In this document: positions 26,762 through 34,866 of the stretch, one piece after another
Layout: each line of letters begins with the position of its first letter
Numbering within the stretch: position 1 is the first letter of the stretch
Assembly: GCF_900177645.1 (NCBI RefSeq)
Contig: NZ_FXAO01000004.1
Span: forward strand, 219,453 to 283,452
Source of the DNA: Arenibacter troitsensis
Lineage (GTDB): Bacteria; Bacteroidota; Bacteroidia; Flavobacteriales; Flavobacteriaceae
Direction: 5' to 3'
Length of the DNA stretch: 64,000 nucleotides
Notes under the pieces: model-generated
Database searches by the model: none
What the model was told of the DNA's origin: nothing
What the model saw: the letters and a program-made list of their open reading frames with translations, nothing else
Translations under genes and position numbers: made by a program

Positions 26762-27317
26762 CTATGTAACCTTAATGCTATTATTGCTGCTCGGCCCAAA
26801 TTGCTATTCCCAAGCAAAGTTGGAACGGGAACACCGTATTCAAAAATCGCAATTTCCTTCTATTAACATGGACCATTTGCCCATGGAGAACACCAAAAAC
26901 ATAAGGTATTATAGAGAGATTGACACCTCCAAAATTACCTATACCTTAAAATTCAGGAAAGGAAAAATGCATTACCATTTAGATTACAACGAAAAGGGAA
27001 CTCTTCAAAATACGGGATTTATAGTAAAGGAAATTGATATCCCCACGGATACCTATGCCCAGATACGTTCCGTATTGAATGCGAATTTCGAAAAAATAAA
27101 AATTAAATATATCCAACAGCGCTATTTGGGGTCCTCCGAGAATGTCCTAAAAAACACCTTTCAAAATCTAATGTTGCCCAGTAATACTTACAAAGTAATG
27201 TTTCGCGGTAAAAAGGTGGATCAAAGGGAAGATTATTTTGCCATATTTAATGCGGAGGGATATTTGATTAAAACCACAACGGCCTTACCGGCCAATTACG
27301 ATCGTGTGCTATATTGA
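26751..27317 (+). CDS. Secreted protein of unknown function, overlaps tag
   Basis: The 188-residue protein begins with a signal peptide (MKYSYVTLMLLLLLGPNCYSQ) and has a compact alpha/beta C-terminal domain without cysteines. I do not recognise a family. The start codon lies 11 bases before the tag stop, in a different frame. Whether this overlap has meaning is unclear. It ends 24 bases before the convergent aat gene. Confidence 0.7.
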   Translation: MKYSYVTLMLLLLLGPNCYSQAKLEREHRIQKSQFPSINMDHLPMENTKNIRYYREIDTSKITYTLKFRKGKMHYHLDYNEKGTLQNTGFIVKEIDIPTDTYAQIRSVLNANFEKIKIKYIQQRYLGSSENVLKNTFQNLMLPSNTYKVMFRGKKVDQREDYFAIFNAEGYLIKTTTALPANYDRVLY

Positions 27318-27340
27318 AGTCATGTAAAGGCATACGAAAG

Positions 27341-27976
27341 CTACTCTTTTAAAATTGCCATAAATTGTTTTCTGGGGATTTCTTCAGCTCCAAGACTTTC
27401 CAAGTGCGCCGTGTACACCTGACAATCTATAAGTTTATACTTCTTCTGCTGCAACTCCTTGGCCAGGCATATAAAAGCAAATTTGGATGCATTACTTGTA
27501 CTACTGAACATGCTTTCTCCACAAAATACATTTCCAAGGTCTATTCCATATAACCCTCCTACCAAAAGGTCGTTTTCCCATACTTCAATGGACTTTGCAA
27601 TTCCCATTTGATGCAATTTTAAGTAGGCACTTTTCATTTCTGGGGTAATCCAGGTTCCATGCTGGCCTTTTCGTATTACTGCTGAACAGGCATTGATTAC
27701 TTTTTCAAATTCGGTATTCCAAGTAATCCTAAACTTATTGGATTTCATAACTTGGGCCATACTTTTCGAAATCTTCACCTTCTCGGGAAACAAAACCATT
27801 CGAGGATCGGGACTCCACCAAAGTATCATGGAATCTTCATTAAACCAAGGAAATATCCCATTCTTATAAGCCAAAAGCAATCGCTCAGGGGACAAATCCC
27901 CGCCTACGGCCAATAATCCGTCTTCATCGGCTTTTTCTACATCCGGAAACAACAAGCGATGATTAAGGAGAAACAT
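27341..27976 (-). CDS. aat: Leucyl/phenylalanyl-tRNA-protein transferase
   Basis: The 211-residue protein shows the Aat signatures FPDVEKADEDGLLAVGGDLSPERLLLAY split across its N-terminus, GIFPWF near residue 39, WWSPDPR near residue 53, and SMFS near residue 155. It adds Leu or Phe to proteins with an N-terminal Arg or Lys, marking them for ClpS/ClpAP (N-degron pathway). The length is normal. It is monocistronic, and no clpS or clpA gene lies in the window. Confidence 0.95.
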   Translation of the reverse strand: MFLLNHRLLFPDVEKADEDGLLAVGGDLSPERLLLAYKNGIFPWFNEDSMILWWSPDPRMVLFPEKVKISKSMAQVMKSNKFRITWNTEFEKVINACSAVIRKGQHGTWITPEMKSAYLKLHQMGIAKSIEVWENDLLVGGLYGIDLGNVFCGESMFSSTSNASKFAFICLAKELQQKKYKLIDCQVYTAHLESLGAEEIPRKQFMAILKE

Positions 27977-28005
27977 TTTGAAGTTAATTAATGGTCCCTA
28001 AAATT

Positions 28006-28044
28006 AAGAAAACCTATTCGGTTACAAACTGAATAGGTTTTCTT
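28006..28044 (-). terminator. Terminator hairpin after the DUF3127 gene
   Basis: A perfect 14-bp inverted repeat (AAGAAAACCTATTC / GAATAGGTTTTCTT) lies 68 bases downstream of the DUF3127 stop, before the aat start. The T-run on the minus strand is short, so termination there is likely but not strongly marked. Confidence 0.6.
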
Positions 28045-28111
28045 ATTATTTGAAATTACACCTTCTATAAAAAAAGACATAATTCTGCTTCATAAAATTT
28101 TTGCCCACTAA

Positions 28112-28489
28112 TTAAAAAGGCAAATCGTCATGATCATCGTCATTTATATTGTCCGCTGGTTCAAAAGCATCCATTGGAGGCACAGGAGGCATCCCTGGAG
28201 CATTTGCCTCATCCTGTAAACTTTCTATTCTCCAACCTTGGATGGAATTAAAATATTTGGTCTCCCCCTGCGGGTTTACCCATTCCCTTCCTCTTAGGTT
28301 AATACTAATTTTGACAGCTTGACCAACTCCAAAATTATTTAAAAGGTCGCATTTATCCTGTACAAATTCTACCATAATATGTTGTGGATACTGCTCCTCC
28401 GTAGTCACCACTACTTCCCTCTTTCTAAATCCGTTGCTCCCAAATGTTTGGGTCTCACCTACCATTTTAATTTTCCCTTGTACTTCCAT
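28112..28489 (-). CDS. DUF3127 OB-fold-like protein with an SSB-type DDLPF tail
   Basis: The 125-residue protein is DUF3127: a compact beta-rich domain (residues 1-90, starting MEVQGKIKMVGE) that reads as an OB-fold, with a conserved LRGREW and GWRIE. A Pro/Met-rich linker follows, then an acidic C-terminus ending in DDDHDDLPF. The same DDLPF tip ends the true SSB in this window (56529-56996). In SSB that tip recruits repair and replication proteins such as RecO, PriA and exonuclease I. The protein is therefore a candidate single-strand DNA-binding or genome-maintenance factor; this is inferred, and the family is otherwise uncharacterised to my knowledge. Confidence 0.85.
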   Translation of the reverse strand: MEVQGKIKMVGETQTFGSNGFRKREVVVTTEEQYPQHIMVEFVQDKCDLLNNFGVGQAVKISINLRGREWVNPQGETKYFNSIQGWRIESLQDEANAPGMPPVPPMDAFEPADNINDDDHDDLPF

Positions 28490-28601
28490 TTTGCTATTTA
28501 TATAATTCTACTTTGTATTCTTTTTTTGTCAATATTAAGCATTTTGATCAGGAACACCTAAAACAAAATATCGCATCTTAGTTTTTAGGGGATCAGCCCT
28601 T

Positions 28602-28624
28602 AAGATAATGCCAAGCATTATCTT
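28602..28624 (-). terminator. Weak terminator-like hairpin after the flavin reductase gene
   Basis: A perfect 9-bp inverted repeat (AAGATAATG / CATTATCTT, loop 5) lies about 50 bases after the flavin reductase stop. It lacks a T-run, so it may not be an intrinsic terminator. Confidence 0.35.
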
Positions 28625-28675
28625 ATCTTATTTCAATCCAAAGAAAGTAATCCTATAGACCCCATGATGATACTT

Positions 28676-29566
28676 CTATGCAGGTATCTTAGCCAATAAA
28701 ACCTTCCATGCAGAGAGCACATCCTTATTTTTTAGCAACTCCTGGGCCTTAGTATGGAGTAAAGCTTCATCACCTGCACTCAATATGGATCTTAAATCCA
28801 CATTATCATCAACGTACCGCATCACTTCTTCCGGGGTTGGCAATTTTTCTACATTTCCCAACATTCCCAAATCATTACCGGTAAGGACATTGCTCAACTT
28901 AATATGTTCAGGAATTTGGTCAACGCCAATCCCCAAATTGGAAACTGGTTTGGGCACTTCGAACAATCCCATGTTGGCCCTGCTGTACCAGTTGCCCCCC
29001 ATCCTCGCCACTTGATCTATTTTATATTGATCAATGGTTCCATTTTCATCCAAAATATCGGCATCTACATGTATTTTCAACACTTCTGAAAAGATTAGGT
29101 TACCTGCACCGCCCTCCTTTCCCAATGGCTCTACCTTAACTACCTTGCACTCAAACTGCACCGGGGATTCCGCCACCCTATAAGGCTTCACCAAATCTGA
29201 AGCCAACATGGTTAATCCGGATTTGATAAATTCATTCTCGCCCTGCCCATACTCCGTGCTTGCCAGGGACATTTGTTGCACCATATTATAATTCACTACA
29301 TTAATGACCACCTCCATATTGTTTAGCACGTTCTCCAAGGTGTGTTTTGTGCTATTATCCCTCACCCTACGGGAAGGAGAAAATATTAAAATAGGCGGAT
29401 TGGAACTAAAGACATTAAAAAAACTAAAAGGTGATAAATTAGGCCTATTCCTACCATCAATGGTACTGGCAAAAGCAATGGGTCTTGGTCCAATGGCACC
29501 CAACAAATACCCATGCAATCTAGCTGTAGGCACTTCTGAGGCAGTGATGGAAACCATTTTTTTCAT
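28676..29566 (-). CDS. Flavin reductase family protein (FMN-binding split barrel)
   Basis: I take the ATG at 29564-29566 (MKKMVSITASE) rather than an upstream in-frame start that adds ten residues. The protein, about 296 residues, has the FMN-binding split-barrel signature AIGPRPIAFASTIDGRNRPNLSPFS split over residues 21-45. A C-terminal extension of about 100 residues follows that is typical of a flavobacterial subgroup (EEVMRYVDDNVDLRSIL). It would reduce free flavin or act on an aromatic substrate. No partner oxygenase is adjacent. Confidence 0.83.
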   Translation of the reverse strand: MKKMVSITASEVPTARLHGYLLGAIGPRPIAFASTIDGRNRPNLSPFSFFNVFSSNPPILIFSPSRRVRDNSTKHTLENVLNNMEVVINVVNYNMVQQMSLASTEYGQGENEFIKSGLTMLASDLVKPYRVAESPVQFECKVVKVEPLGKEGGAGNLIFSEVLKIHVDADILDENGTIDQYKIDQVARMGGNWYSRANMGLFEVPKPVSNLGIGVDQIPEHIKLSNVLTGNDLGMLGNVEKLPTPEEVMRYVDDNVDLRSILSAGDEALLHTKAQELLKNKDVLSAWKVLLAKIPA

Positions 29567-29675
29567 AGCGGGTAAAGGTACATAAAATGTAGGCAAAATG
29601 AAATAAAGTGGTAGATATCAAAATAGAATATCTTTGTCCAAATTGCGTTATCTTTAAGTATAATTTTATAGTTGG

Positions 29676-30824
29676 ATGGATTTTAGTCCTAAAAAGAAAA
29701 CTTCGAACCTTCTGTTATTAATAGCTTCCTTTGCTATTGTGAGCCTAATACTGTGGAACACCAACAGTTTTTTCAAGAAGTTTAAGGAAGAAGAACGCCA
29801 TAAAATGGAAATTTGGGCCACGGCACAATCTGAATTTTTGTCACTTCCCGTTGACGCCGACCCCGGAAATCTGCATATCAAAATCTTTCAGAACAACACT
29901 TCCACTCCCATGATACTGGTCAATAAGGACAGTACCATAAAGGTGAACAATATGCCCGGAATCCAGAAAACGGACACTGCTTTTATCCACGGAAAAATCA
30001 ACAAATTTAAGGCGGAAAACAAACCTATCTCCATTGAGTACAAGGGAGAAAACCTGGCCACCCTATATTATGGAAATTCCGAGGTACTCACCAAGTTAAA
30101 GTACTACCCCATTGCCCTTTTGTTGATCATCTTCCTCTTTGGCACGGTAATCTATTTCTTGTTCAAGACCAATAAAACATCCGAGCAGAATAAACTTTGG
30201 GCCGGGATGGCCAAAGAAACAGCCCACCAAATAGGAACTCCCCTTTCCTCGCTGCTAGGCTGGAACGAACTATTGAGGGCCGAAAATATTAATCCAGAAA
30301 TTACCAAGGAAATTGAAAAGGATATTAGCCGATTGGAAACCATAACGGAACGTTTTTCAAAAATTGGCTCCCTACCCATCCTCAACGAGTACGATATTGT
30401 TGAAGAAACAAAAAGTGCATTTGATTACTTAAAATTAAGGAGTTCCAAACTCATTCATTTTTCATTTAATTCACAAGTGGACCATGTACCAGTGCTTTTA
30501 AACAGGGCTTTGTACAACTGGACCATTGAAAACTTGGTAAAGAACGGTATAGATGCCATGAGGGGCAAAGGCAGTATTGCCATTGAAATAGTACCCAATG
30601 GAAATTGGGTAAAGGTCTTAATTTCAGACACAGGCAGCGGTATACCAAAAAAGAATTTTCAGACGATATTTAATCCAGGGGTCACTTCTAAAAAAAGGGG
30701 ATGGGGTCTAGGCCTTTCCTTGGTAAAAAGAATTGTGGAAGAATACCACAAAGGCAAAATTAAAGTACTGACCTCCACAAAGGACGGTACCATAATGCAA
30801 ATTACATTTAAAGTTAAAAATTAA
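29676..30824 (+). CDS. Membrane sensor histidine kinase
   Basis: The 382-residue protein has two transmembrane helices (residues 13-30 and about 146-163) enclosing a 115-residue periplasmic domain. A histidine box, AHQIGTPLSSLLGW, lies near residue 184, and N, G1 and G2 boxes follow (NLVKNGIDAM, ISDTGSGIP, GWGLGLSLVKRI). It would phosphorylate a response regulator, but none is adjacent. Instead, a small zinc-ribbon membrane protein gene starts four bases after its stop. The sensed signal is unknown. Confidence 0.9.
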   Translation: MDFSPKKKTSNLLLLIASFAIVSLILWNTNSFFKKFKEEERHKMEIWATAQSEFLSLPVDADPGNLHIKIFQNNTSTPMILVNKDSTIKVNNMPGIQKTDTAFIHGKINKFKAENKPISIEYKGENLATLYYGNSEVLTKLKYYPIALLLIIFLFGTVIYFLFKTNKTSEQNKLWAGMAKETAHQIGTPLSSLLGWNELLRAENINPEITKEIEKDISRLETITERFSKIGSLPILNEYDIVEETKSAFDYLKLRSSKLIHFSFNSQVDHVPVLLNRALYNWTIENLVKNGIDAMRGKGSIAIEIVPNGNWVKVLISDTGSGIPKKNFQTIFNPGVTSKKRGWGLGLSLVKRIVEEYHKGKIKVLTSTKDGTIMQITFKVKN

Positions 30825-30828
30825 GGTG

Positions 30829-31179
30829 ATGGCAAAGGAGAAATTAGTTGTAATTAAGGAGGCGGATTTAACGAACAATTGTCCCGAATGCTTTAATCAG
30901 GAATTAAAGTTGACCTTTTATCAAAGGCATACCTATGGCAAACTTTATGACAGGACCACTAAGGATATCACCCATGAAATTAAATGCAAAAAATGCAATT
31001 CCATGATCTATCCGGTAACCTGGACAGAGGATATAGAACGCGTATATGATTACTACCAAAAAATGATTGCACCGGACCGCGTCTCCATACGATTTACCAC
31101 ACTGTTTTATGTTTTAACACTTTTGCTTATAATCGTTGTTGCCGCTGGGGTTTATATTGTCGTGGAAGGGATTATTTAA
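30829..31179 (+). CDS. Small zinc-ribbon membrane protein, unknown function
   Basis: I use the ATG at 30829; the GTG three bases earlier would add one residue. The 116-residue protein has two CxxC knuckles, CPEC (residues 18-21) and CKKC (about residues 52-55), that form a zinc ribbon. A single C-terminal transmembrane helix (residues 90-114) follows. It lies four bases after a histidine kinase gene and probably shares its mRNA. Its C-terminus overlaps the convergent HIT gene by eight bases. The role is unknown; a signal modulator of the kinase is possible. Confidence 0.75.
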   Translation: MAKEKLVVIKEADLTNNCPECFNQELKLTFYQRHTYGKLYDRTTKDITHEIKCKKCNSMIYPVTWTEDIERVYDYYQKMIAPDRVSIRFTTLFYVLTLLLIIVVAAGVYIVVEGII

Positions 31180-31564
31180 TATTGGACTTGATTTTATCCG
31201 CTATCTCCGTAAAATCCTTAGGCGTCAGTTTAGCCTTATGCTGAAAAGTGGCATCCCTCATTCCATTTAACGGAATTAAATGTACGTGTACATGGGGAAC
31301 CTCGAGGCCAATTACGGTTAGCCCTACCCTATTACACGGCACACTAGCTTCTATGGCCAAGCCTATTTTCCTGGAAAAGGCCATAAGCCCCAAATAAGTT
31401 TCCTCGTCCAGGTCCAAAAGTTTGTCCACCTCTTTTTTAGGGACACATAGGGTATGCCCAGGGGCATTGGGATTAATATCCAAAAAGGCATAATAATTAT
31501 CGTCCTCGGCAATTTTATAGGACGGAATCTCACCGTTTATAATTCTAGTAAATATTGATGACAT
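31172..31564 (-). CDS. HIT family nucleotide hydrolase
   Basis: The 130-residue protein has the histidine triad HVHVHLIPL (about residue 95) with an upstream FLDINPNAPGHTL, as in the Hint/HinT branch. Such proteins hydrolyse AMP-lysine or other purine phosphoramidates. The gene is 178 bases from greA on the same strand, with a strong terminator between them. It overlaps the zinc-ribbon gene at the 3' ends by eight bases. Confidence 0.93.
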   Translation of the reverse strand: MSSIFTRIINGEIPSYKIAEDDNYYAFLDINPNAPGHTLCVPKKEVDKLLDLDEETYLGLMAFSRKIGLAIEASVPCNRVGLTVIGLEVPHVHVHLIPLNGMRDATFQHKAKLTPKDFTEIADKIKSNIK

Positions 31565-31683
31565 ATTGCTGATCTTAAATCAAAATAAAAGATAGTACAA
31601 ATATCTTAAAACCCACCTTTAAACAGCTATTTTGTATGATTAAACAGTATTGATATCATTCATGAAAGCCAATACAACTGCCT

Positions 31684-31721
31684 AAAAAAAAAGGCCTCAA
31701 TTGAATTCATCAATTGAGGCC
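31684..31721 (-). terminator. Rho-independent terminator of greA
   Basis: A perfect 12-bp inverted repeat (GGCCTCAATTGA / TCAATTGAGGCC, loop 5) is followed on the minus strand by nine T residues, 21 bases after the greA stop. It separates greA from the HIT gene. Confidence 0.93.
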
Positions 31722-31741
31722 CATCATATTTTCAAAACAAT

Positions 31742-32215
31742 CTATCTGGAGATTTCCAAAATTTCAAATTTCAATGTTCCGTTGGGAACGGTGATTTCTG
31801 CGGTTTCCCCTACTTTCTTACCCAAAAGTCCCTTACCTATCGGGGAACTCACAGAAATTTTTGCCGTTTTTAGATCAGCTTCACTTTCTGCCACAAGGGT
31901 GTATTTCATTTCCATTCCGTTATTTAAGTTTTTCAATTTAACGGTAGACAATACCAACACTTTGGAGGTGTCCAGTTGCGATTCATCTATTAACCTAGCA
32001 TTGGCCAAAGTCTCTTCCATCTTGGAAATTTTCATCTCCAATAAACCTTGTGCCTCTTTGGCGGCATCATACTCGGCATTTTCAGACAAATCCCCTTTAT
32101 CCCTAGCTTCACCTATGGCTTGTGAAGCCCTTGGACGCTCAACATCCTTTAGATAATTAAGCTCATCCCTCAATTTTTTTAGCCCCTCTGCTGTATAATA
32201 AGATACCTTACTCAT
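31742..32215 (-). CDS. greA: Transcription elongation factor GreA
   Basis: The 157-residue protein has the two GreA domains: an N-terminal coiled coil (about residues 1-75, with GDLSENAEYDAAKE) and a C-terminal FKBP-like domain ending in LKFEILEIS. GreA stimulates RNA polymerase to cleave backtracked RNA. It has its own promoter candidate (32270-32277), a leader hairpin (32240-32265) and its own terminator, so it is a single-gene unit. Confidence 0.96.
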   Translation of the reverse strand: MSKVSYYTAEGLKKLRDELNYLKDVERPRASQAIGEARDKGDLSENAEYDAAKEAQGLLEMKISKMEETLANARLIDESQLDTSKVLVLSTVKLKNLNNGMEMKYTLVAESEADLKTAKISVSSPIGKGLLGKKVGETAEITVPNGTLKFEILEISR

Positions 32216-32239
32216 AAGTTCTACATTAATTAAATAGGA

Positions 32240-32265
32240 AAATCCTCTTTTTTTAAAGAGGATTT
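32240..32265 (-). promoter_or_regulatory. Leader hairpin upstream of greA
   Basis: A perfect 11-bp inverted repeat (AAATCCTCTTT / AAAGAGGATTT, loop 4) lies 25 bases before the greA start codon, right after a promoter -7 candidate. If that promoter is used, the hairpin would form at the 5' end of the greA mRNA. In other bacteria greA leaders terminate early or act in regulation; a role here is inferred. The hairpin is not a terminator of an upstream gene, because the flanking genes diverge. Confidence 0.5.
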
Positions 32266-32269
32266 AAGA

Positions 32270-32277
32270 CAAATATA
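32270..32277 (-). promoter_or_regulatory. Promoter -7 candidate for greA
   Basis: On the minus strand TATATTTG matches the Bacteroidota -7 consensus exactly. No clear TTG lies at the 17-23 base distance upstream, so only one element supports it. Confidence 0.45.
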
Positions 32278-32326
32278 CATAAATTTTGTTCAATTTTGCT
32301 TAAGTTATTTAAATAGGCATAGAGGT

Positions 32327-32764
32327 ATGAAACGCATATTGGCAATATTACTTTTCTTTTTTTTATTGTCCTGCGACAAGAACACCACCAATAGAAACCC
32401 TTACCTTCAGGAAATTAGCTTTAGGTTTGATCTTAATTTGAACCTACCATCATATAGCGCTTTGACCAATACAGGCAGCGCCGTATACGTGGGAAACGCG
32501 GCAGTAGGCACCCGAGGTGCATTTGTCATCAATACAGGATTTAACACCTTCATGGCCTGGGAGGCAAGCTGCCCCAACCATGCCCCAAATGACTGTTCCA
32601 CCATGTCTTTAAATGGACAATTGGTTACCTGCTCCTGTGAAGGCTATGAATACAGTTTGTTTACCGGACAACTTTTGGAAAGACCGGACGACGGCAAGCG
32701 ATATCACGACCTACTATTTTACCGTGCCACCTACAGTGGCAATTCCGTAATCATCTCCAATTAG
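32327..32764 (+). CDS. Rieske-like lipoprotein with altered cluster ligands
   Basis: The 145-residue protein begins with a lipoprotein signal (FFFLLSC). Its C-terminal half resembles a Rieske [2Fe-2S] domain: SCPNHAPNDCS (about residues 81-91), then VTCSCEGYEYSLFTGQ. In a true Rieske site the second motif is CxxHG, whereas here a glutamate stands at the histidine position (CSCEG). The first motif is CPNH instead of CxH. A cluster may therefore be absent or ligated differently. Similar lipoproteins occur in flavobacteria. It faces the Gfo/Idh gene, with six bases between stops. Confidence 0.75.
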   Translation: MKRILAILLFFFLLSCDKNTTNRNPYLQEISFRFDLNLNLPSYSALTNTGSAVYVGNAAVGTRGAFVINTGFNTFMAWEASCPNHAPNDCSTMSLNGQLVTCSCEGYEYSLFTGQLLERPDDGKRYHDLLFYRATYSGNSVIISN

Positions 32765-32770
32765 CAACCC

Positions 32771-33760
32771 TTAGATCTGTCCTAAGATTTTGTCCATTAT
32801 CCAACTGGTATGCAATCCCGATTTTCCTGTTGAAGGATGCTCCCTGTTTTCCAACAAATGTGCCCGTATGTTTTCCACATGAAACTGCTGCACGTGTTTT
32901 GGATGATCAATAAAAAGATTTTGAACTCCATTTTCATTGCTTAGGGTAATTTCCCCTTCATCAAAAACCGGAAAGGATATTTTACCCGTACTTCCAATAA
33001 TTTCCACCTTATCCACTCTTTCCGAGGTTCCAAAATTCCAACTGCCCTCCCCAGTAACTCCATTTTTGTATATCCAACAAGCCGCAATGGCATCTTTTGC
33101 AGTATATAGTCCTTGTTGGTTGGTGCTTACCCCAAAGACATTTTCGATTTCCCCAAGATAAAACGAAAACAAGTCCAACCCATGGCTTGCCAAATCATCA
33201 AAATAACCTCCTGGTGCAATTTCACCATCAGTCCTCCAATTGTATGTTTTTTCAAGATCTTCAGCACTTGGGGGCTTGGACAGATGCCATCGGATATGTC
33301 TCACGTCCCCAATCTCACCAGTATCCATCCATTCCTTAATTTTTAGAAACCTAGGCAAGGAGCGCCTATAATAAGCTACAAAAAGCGGCAAATTTCTTTC
33401 CTTAAAAGCATTGTACATCTCCAGGCTGTCCGCATAGCTTGGAGCCATGGGTTTCTCCACACAACAAGGTTTGCCCACCTTGGCCACCATTAAGGCATAC
33501 TGTTTATGGGTATCCGGTGGAGTGGCAATATAAACGGCATCTACCTCTGGATCCGATATCAAATCCTCAGCGTTGGAATAAAATTTGGGGACACCATGTC
33601 TTTTGGCATAGTCCTCCGCCTTATCTTTATCCCTTCTCATAACAGCTATCAATTGAAAATCTTTGGTCTGCTGATAAGGTGGCCCGCTTTTTACCTCAGT
33701 AACCGCTCCACAACCAATTATGCCCCATCGCAGTGGTTTCTTGTAACTAGTATTGTTCAT
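32771..33760 (-). CDS. Gfo/Idh/MocA family oxidoreductase
   Basis: The 329-residue protein has an N-terminal Rossmann domain with GIIGCGAVTEVKSG (residues 14-27) and the EKPMA motif near residue 98 that holds the catalytic lysine. The C-terminal domain is the usual alpha/beta substrate domain. It has no signal peptide, so it acts in the cytoplasm on sugars or inositols with NAD(P). It is divergent from a DUF1080/DUF6807/Gfo group across a 455-base gap, suggesting a shared sugar-degradation role. Confidence 0.88.
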   Translation of the reverse strand: MNNTSYKKPLRWGIIGCGAVTEVKSGPPYQQTKDFQLIAVMRRDKDKAEDYAKRHGVPKFYSNAEDLISDPEVDAVYIATPPDTHKQYALMVAKVGKPCCVEKPMAPSYADSLEMYNAFKERNLPLFVAYYRRSLPRFLKIKEWMDTGEIGDVRHIRWHLSKPPSAEDLEKTYNWRTDGEIAPGGYFDDLASHGLDLFSFYLGEIENVFGVSTNQQGLYTAKDAIAACWIYKNGVTGEGSWNFGTSERVDKVEIIGSTGKISFPVFDEGEITLSNENGVQNLFIDHPKHVQQFHVENIRAHLLENREHPSTGKSGLHTSWIMDKILGQI

Positions 33761-34215
33761 TATATATAATTTAAAGGTTTTGGCTATCTACTTGAGTCAC
33801 AAAAATAACGGTTATAAAATGAATAAAATACCCCAAAATTTAGGATTCTTCTTAACCCCCTGAAATATTACCCAAATTATTAAAGTTGAAAAGAACAGAA
33901 GTGTCCATCTATTTGAATCTTGAAAAATAAAAACTTAATCATCTGATATGCAGCTTAGCTCCTTTCCTTTTTTATTGAAAGACCATGCCCAACTTCACAA
34001 TTCTTAACTCTTCTTAATGGTATTTTACCAATACCAAACTTATCCTCAAATTTTGGCAATTAAAATTGGAAAATGACATAGTTTTTAAATAGTTTTATAA
34101 AAAAACGATACGGTATTAACAATAACTTAATGTACTGCCCATTAATTTAAGAACTGTTTTTATTAATCATTGACCACATTCCTATTTAGAGTATCACCGT
34201 TAAAACCTTATATAC
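33761..34215. other. Long intergenic region between divergent sugar-metabolism genes
   Basis: This 455-base AT-rich gap separates the start codons of the Gfo/Idh/MocA gene (minus strand) and the DUF1080 gene (plus strand). It contains a 6-bp inverted repeat GGTATT/AATACC at 34019-34035. I find no convincing gene, tRNA or riboswitch. It probably holds both promoters. Confidence 0.6.
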
Positions 34216-34812
34216 ATGAAAGCTAAAATTATTTGTACGTTTCTTTTGGTTAATTTTATTACGTTAAACATGTTTGCACAAGAGCCTGTACTTAAAAGTG
34301 CCTTTAACGGAAAAAATCTCAAAGGATGGATTGTTCCTGAAAACAATATTTGGTGGTCCGTGGAAAACGGCATATTACGTGCCAAAAGCGGACCTGATAA
34401 AAAGGGATCTATTTTATGGACCGACAAGGAATATACCGATTTTGTAATTGAAACCGACTTCAGATATGACGAAGGAACGGTAGATACGGGGATTTTCCTC
34501 AGAAACGACAAAGAACAGATACAGATGGGTATTTCGGGCTCTTTAAAGCGCGATATGACCGGCTCGCCCTACATTGTAGGAAAAAAGTATCCCGTAGAAG
34601 CCCAAAACGTCAAAGACATCCTAAAGCCCAACGACTGGAATACCATAAAAGTGATTGCCATTGCCGGATATTACGAAGTTTGGCTCAACAGCAAACATGT
34701 TATGAGCTACACTTCCGACAGTTATGTTAAAACGGGACCTATAGGCTTACAACTACACCCTAACACCGAGATGACCGTTAGCTTCCGAAACATCAAAATT
34801 GGAAAAATGTAG
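34216..34812 (+). CDS. DUF1080 (3-keto-disaccharide hydrolase-type) secreted protein
   Basis: The 198-residue protein has a signal peptide (MKAKIICTFLLVNFITLNMFAQ) and a DUF1080 domain with the family motifs NLKGW near its start, YTDFVIETDFRYD, and DTGIFLRN. DUF1080 proteins include enzymes that cleave 3-keto-glycosides, working with Gfo/Idh/MocA oxidoreductases that make the keto group. It is the first of three genes on the plus strand; the others encode DUF6807 and a Gfo/Idh/MocA protein. Confidence 0.88.
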   Translation: MKAKIICTFLLVNFITLNMFAQEPVLKSAFNGKNLKGWIVPENNIWWSVENGILRAKSGPDKKGSILWTDKEYTDFVIETDFRYDEGTVDTGIFLRNDKEQIQMGISGSLKRDMTGSPYIVGKKYPVEAQNVKDILKPNDWNTIKVIAIAGYYEVWLNSKHVMSYTSDSYVKTGPIGLQLHPNTEMTVSFRNIKIGKM

Positions 34813-34866
34813 TGGAATTATTAGCTCTTGGAACAAATTAATTCAATACAATTTCGATCAACCAGA

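Noticed and set aside
33761-34215. Possible gene in the 455-base gap of the sugar locus
   Set aside because: Several open frames exist on both strands but none has family features, and the stretch is AT-rich with stops in all frames.
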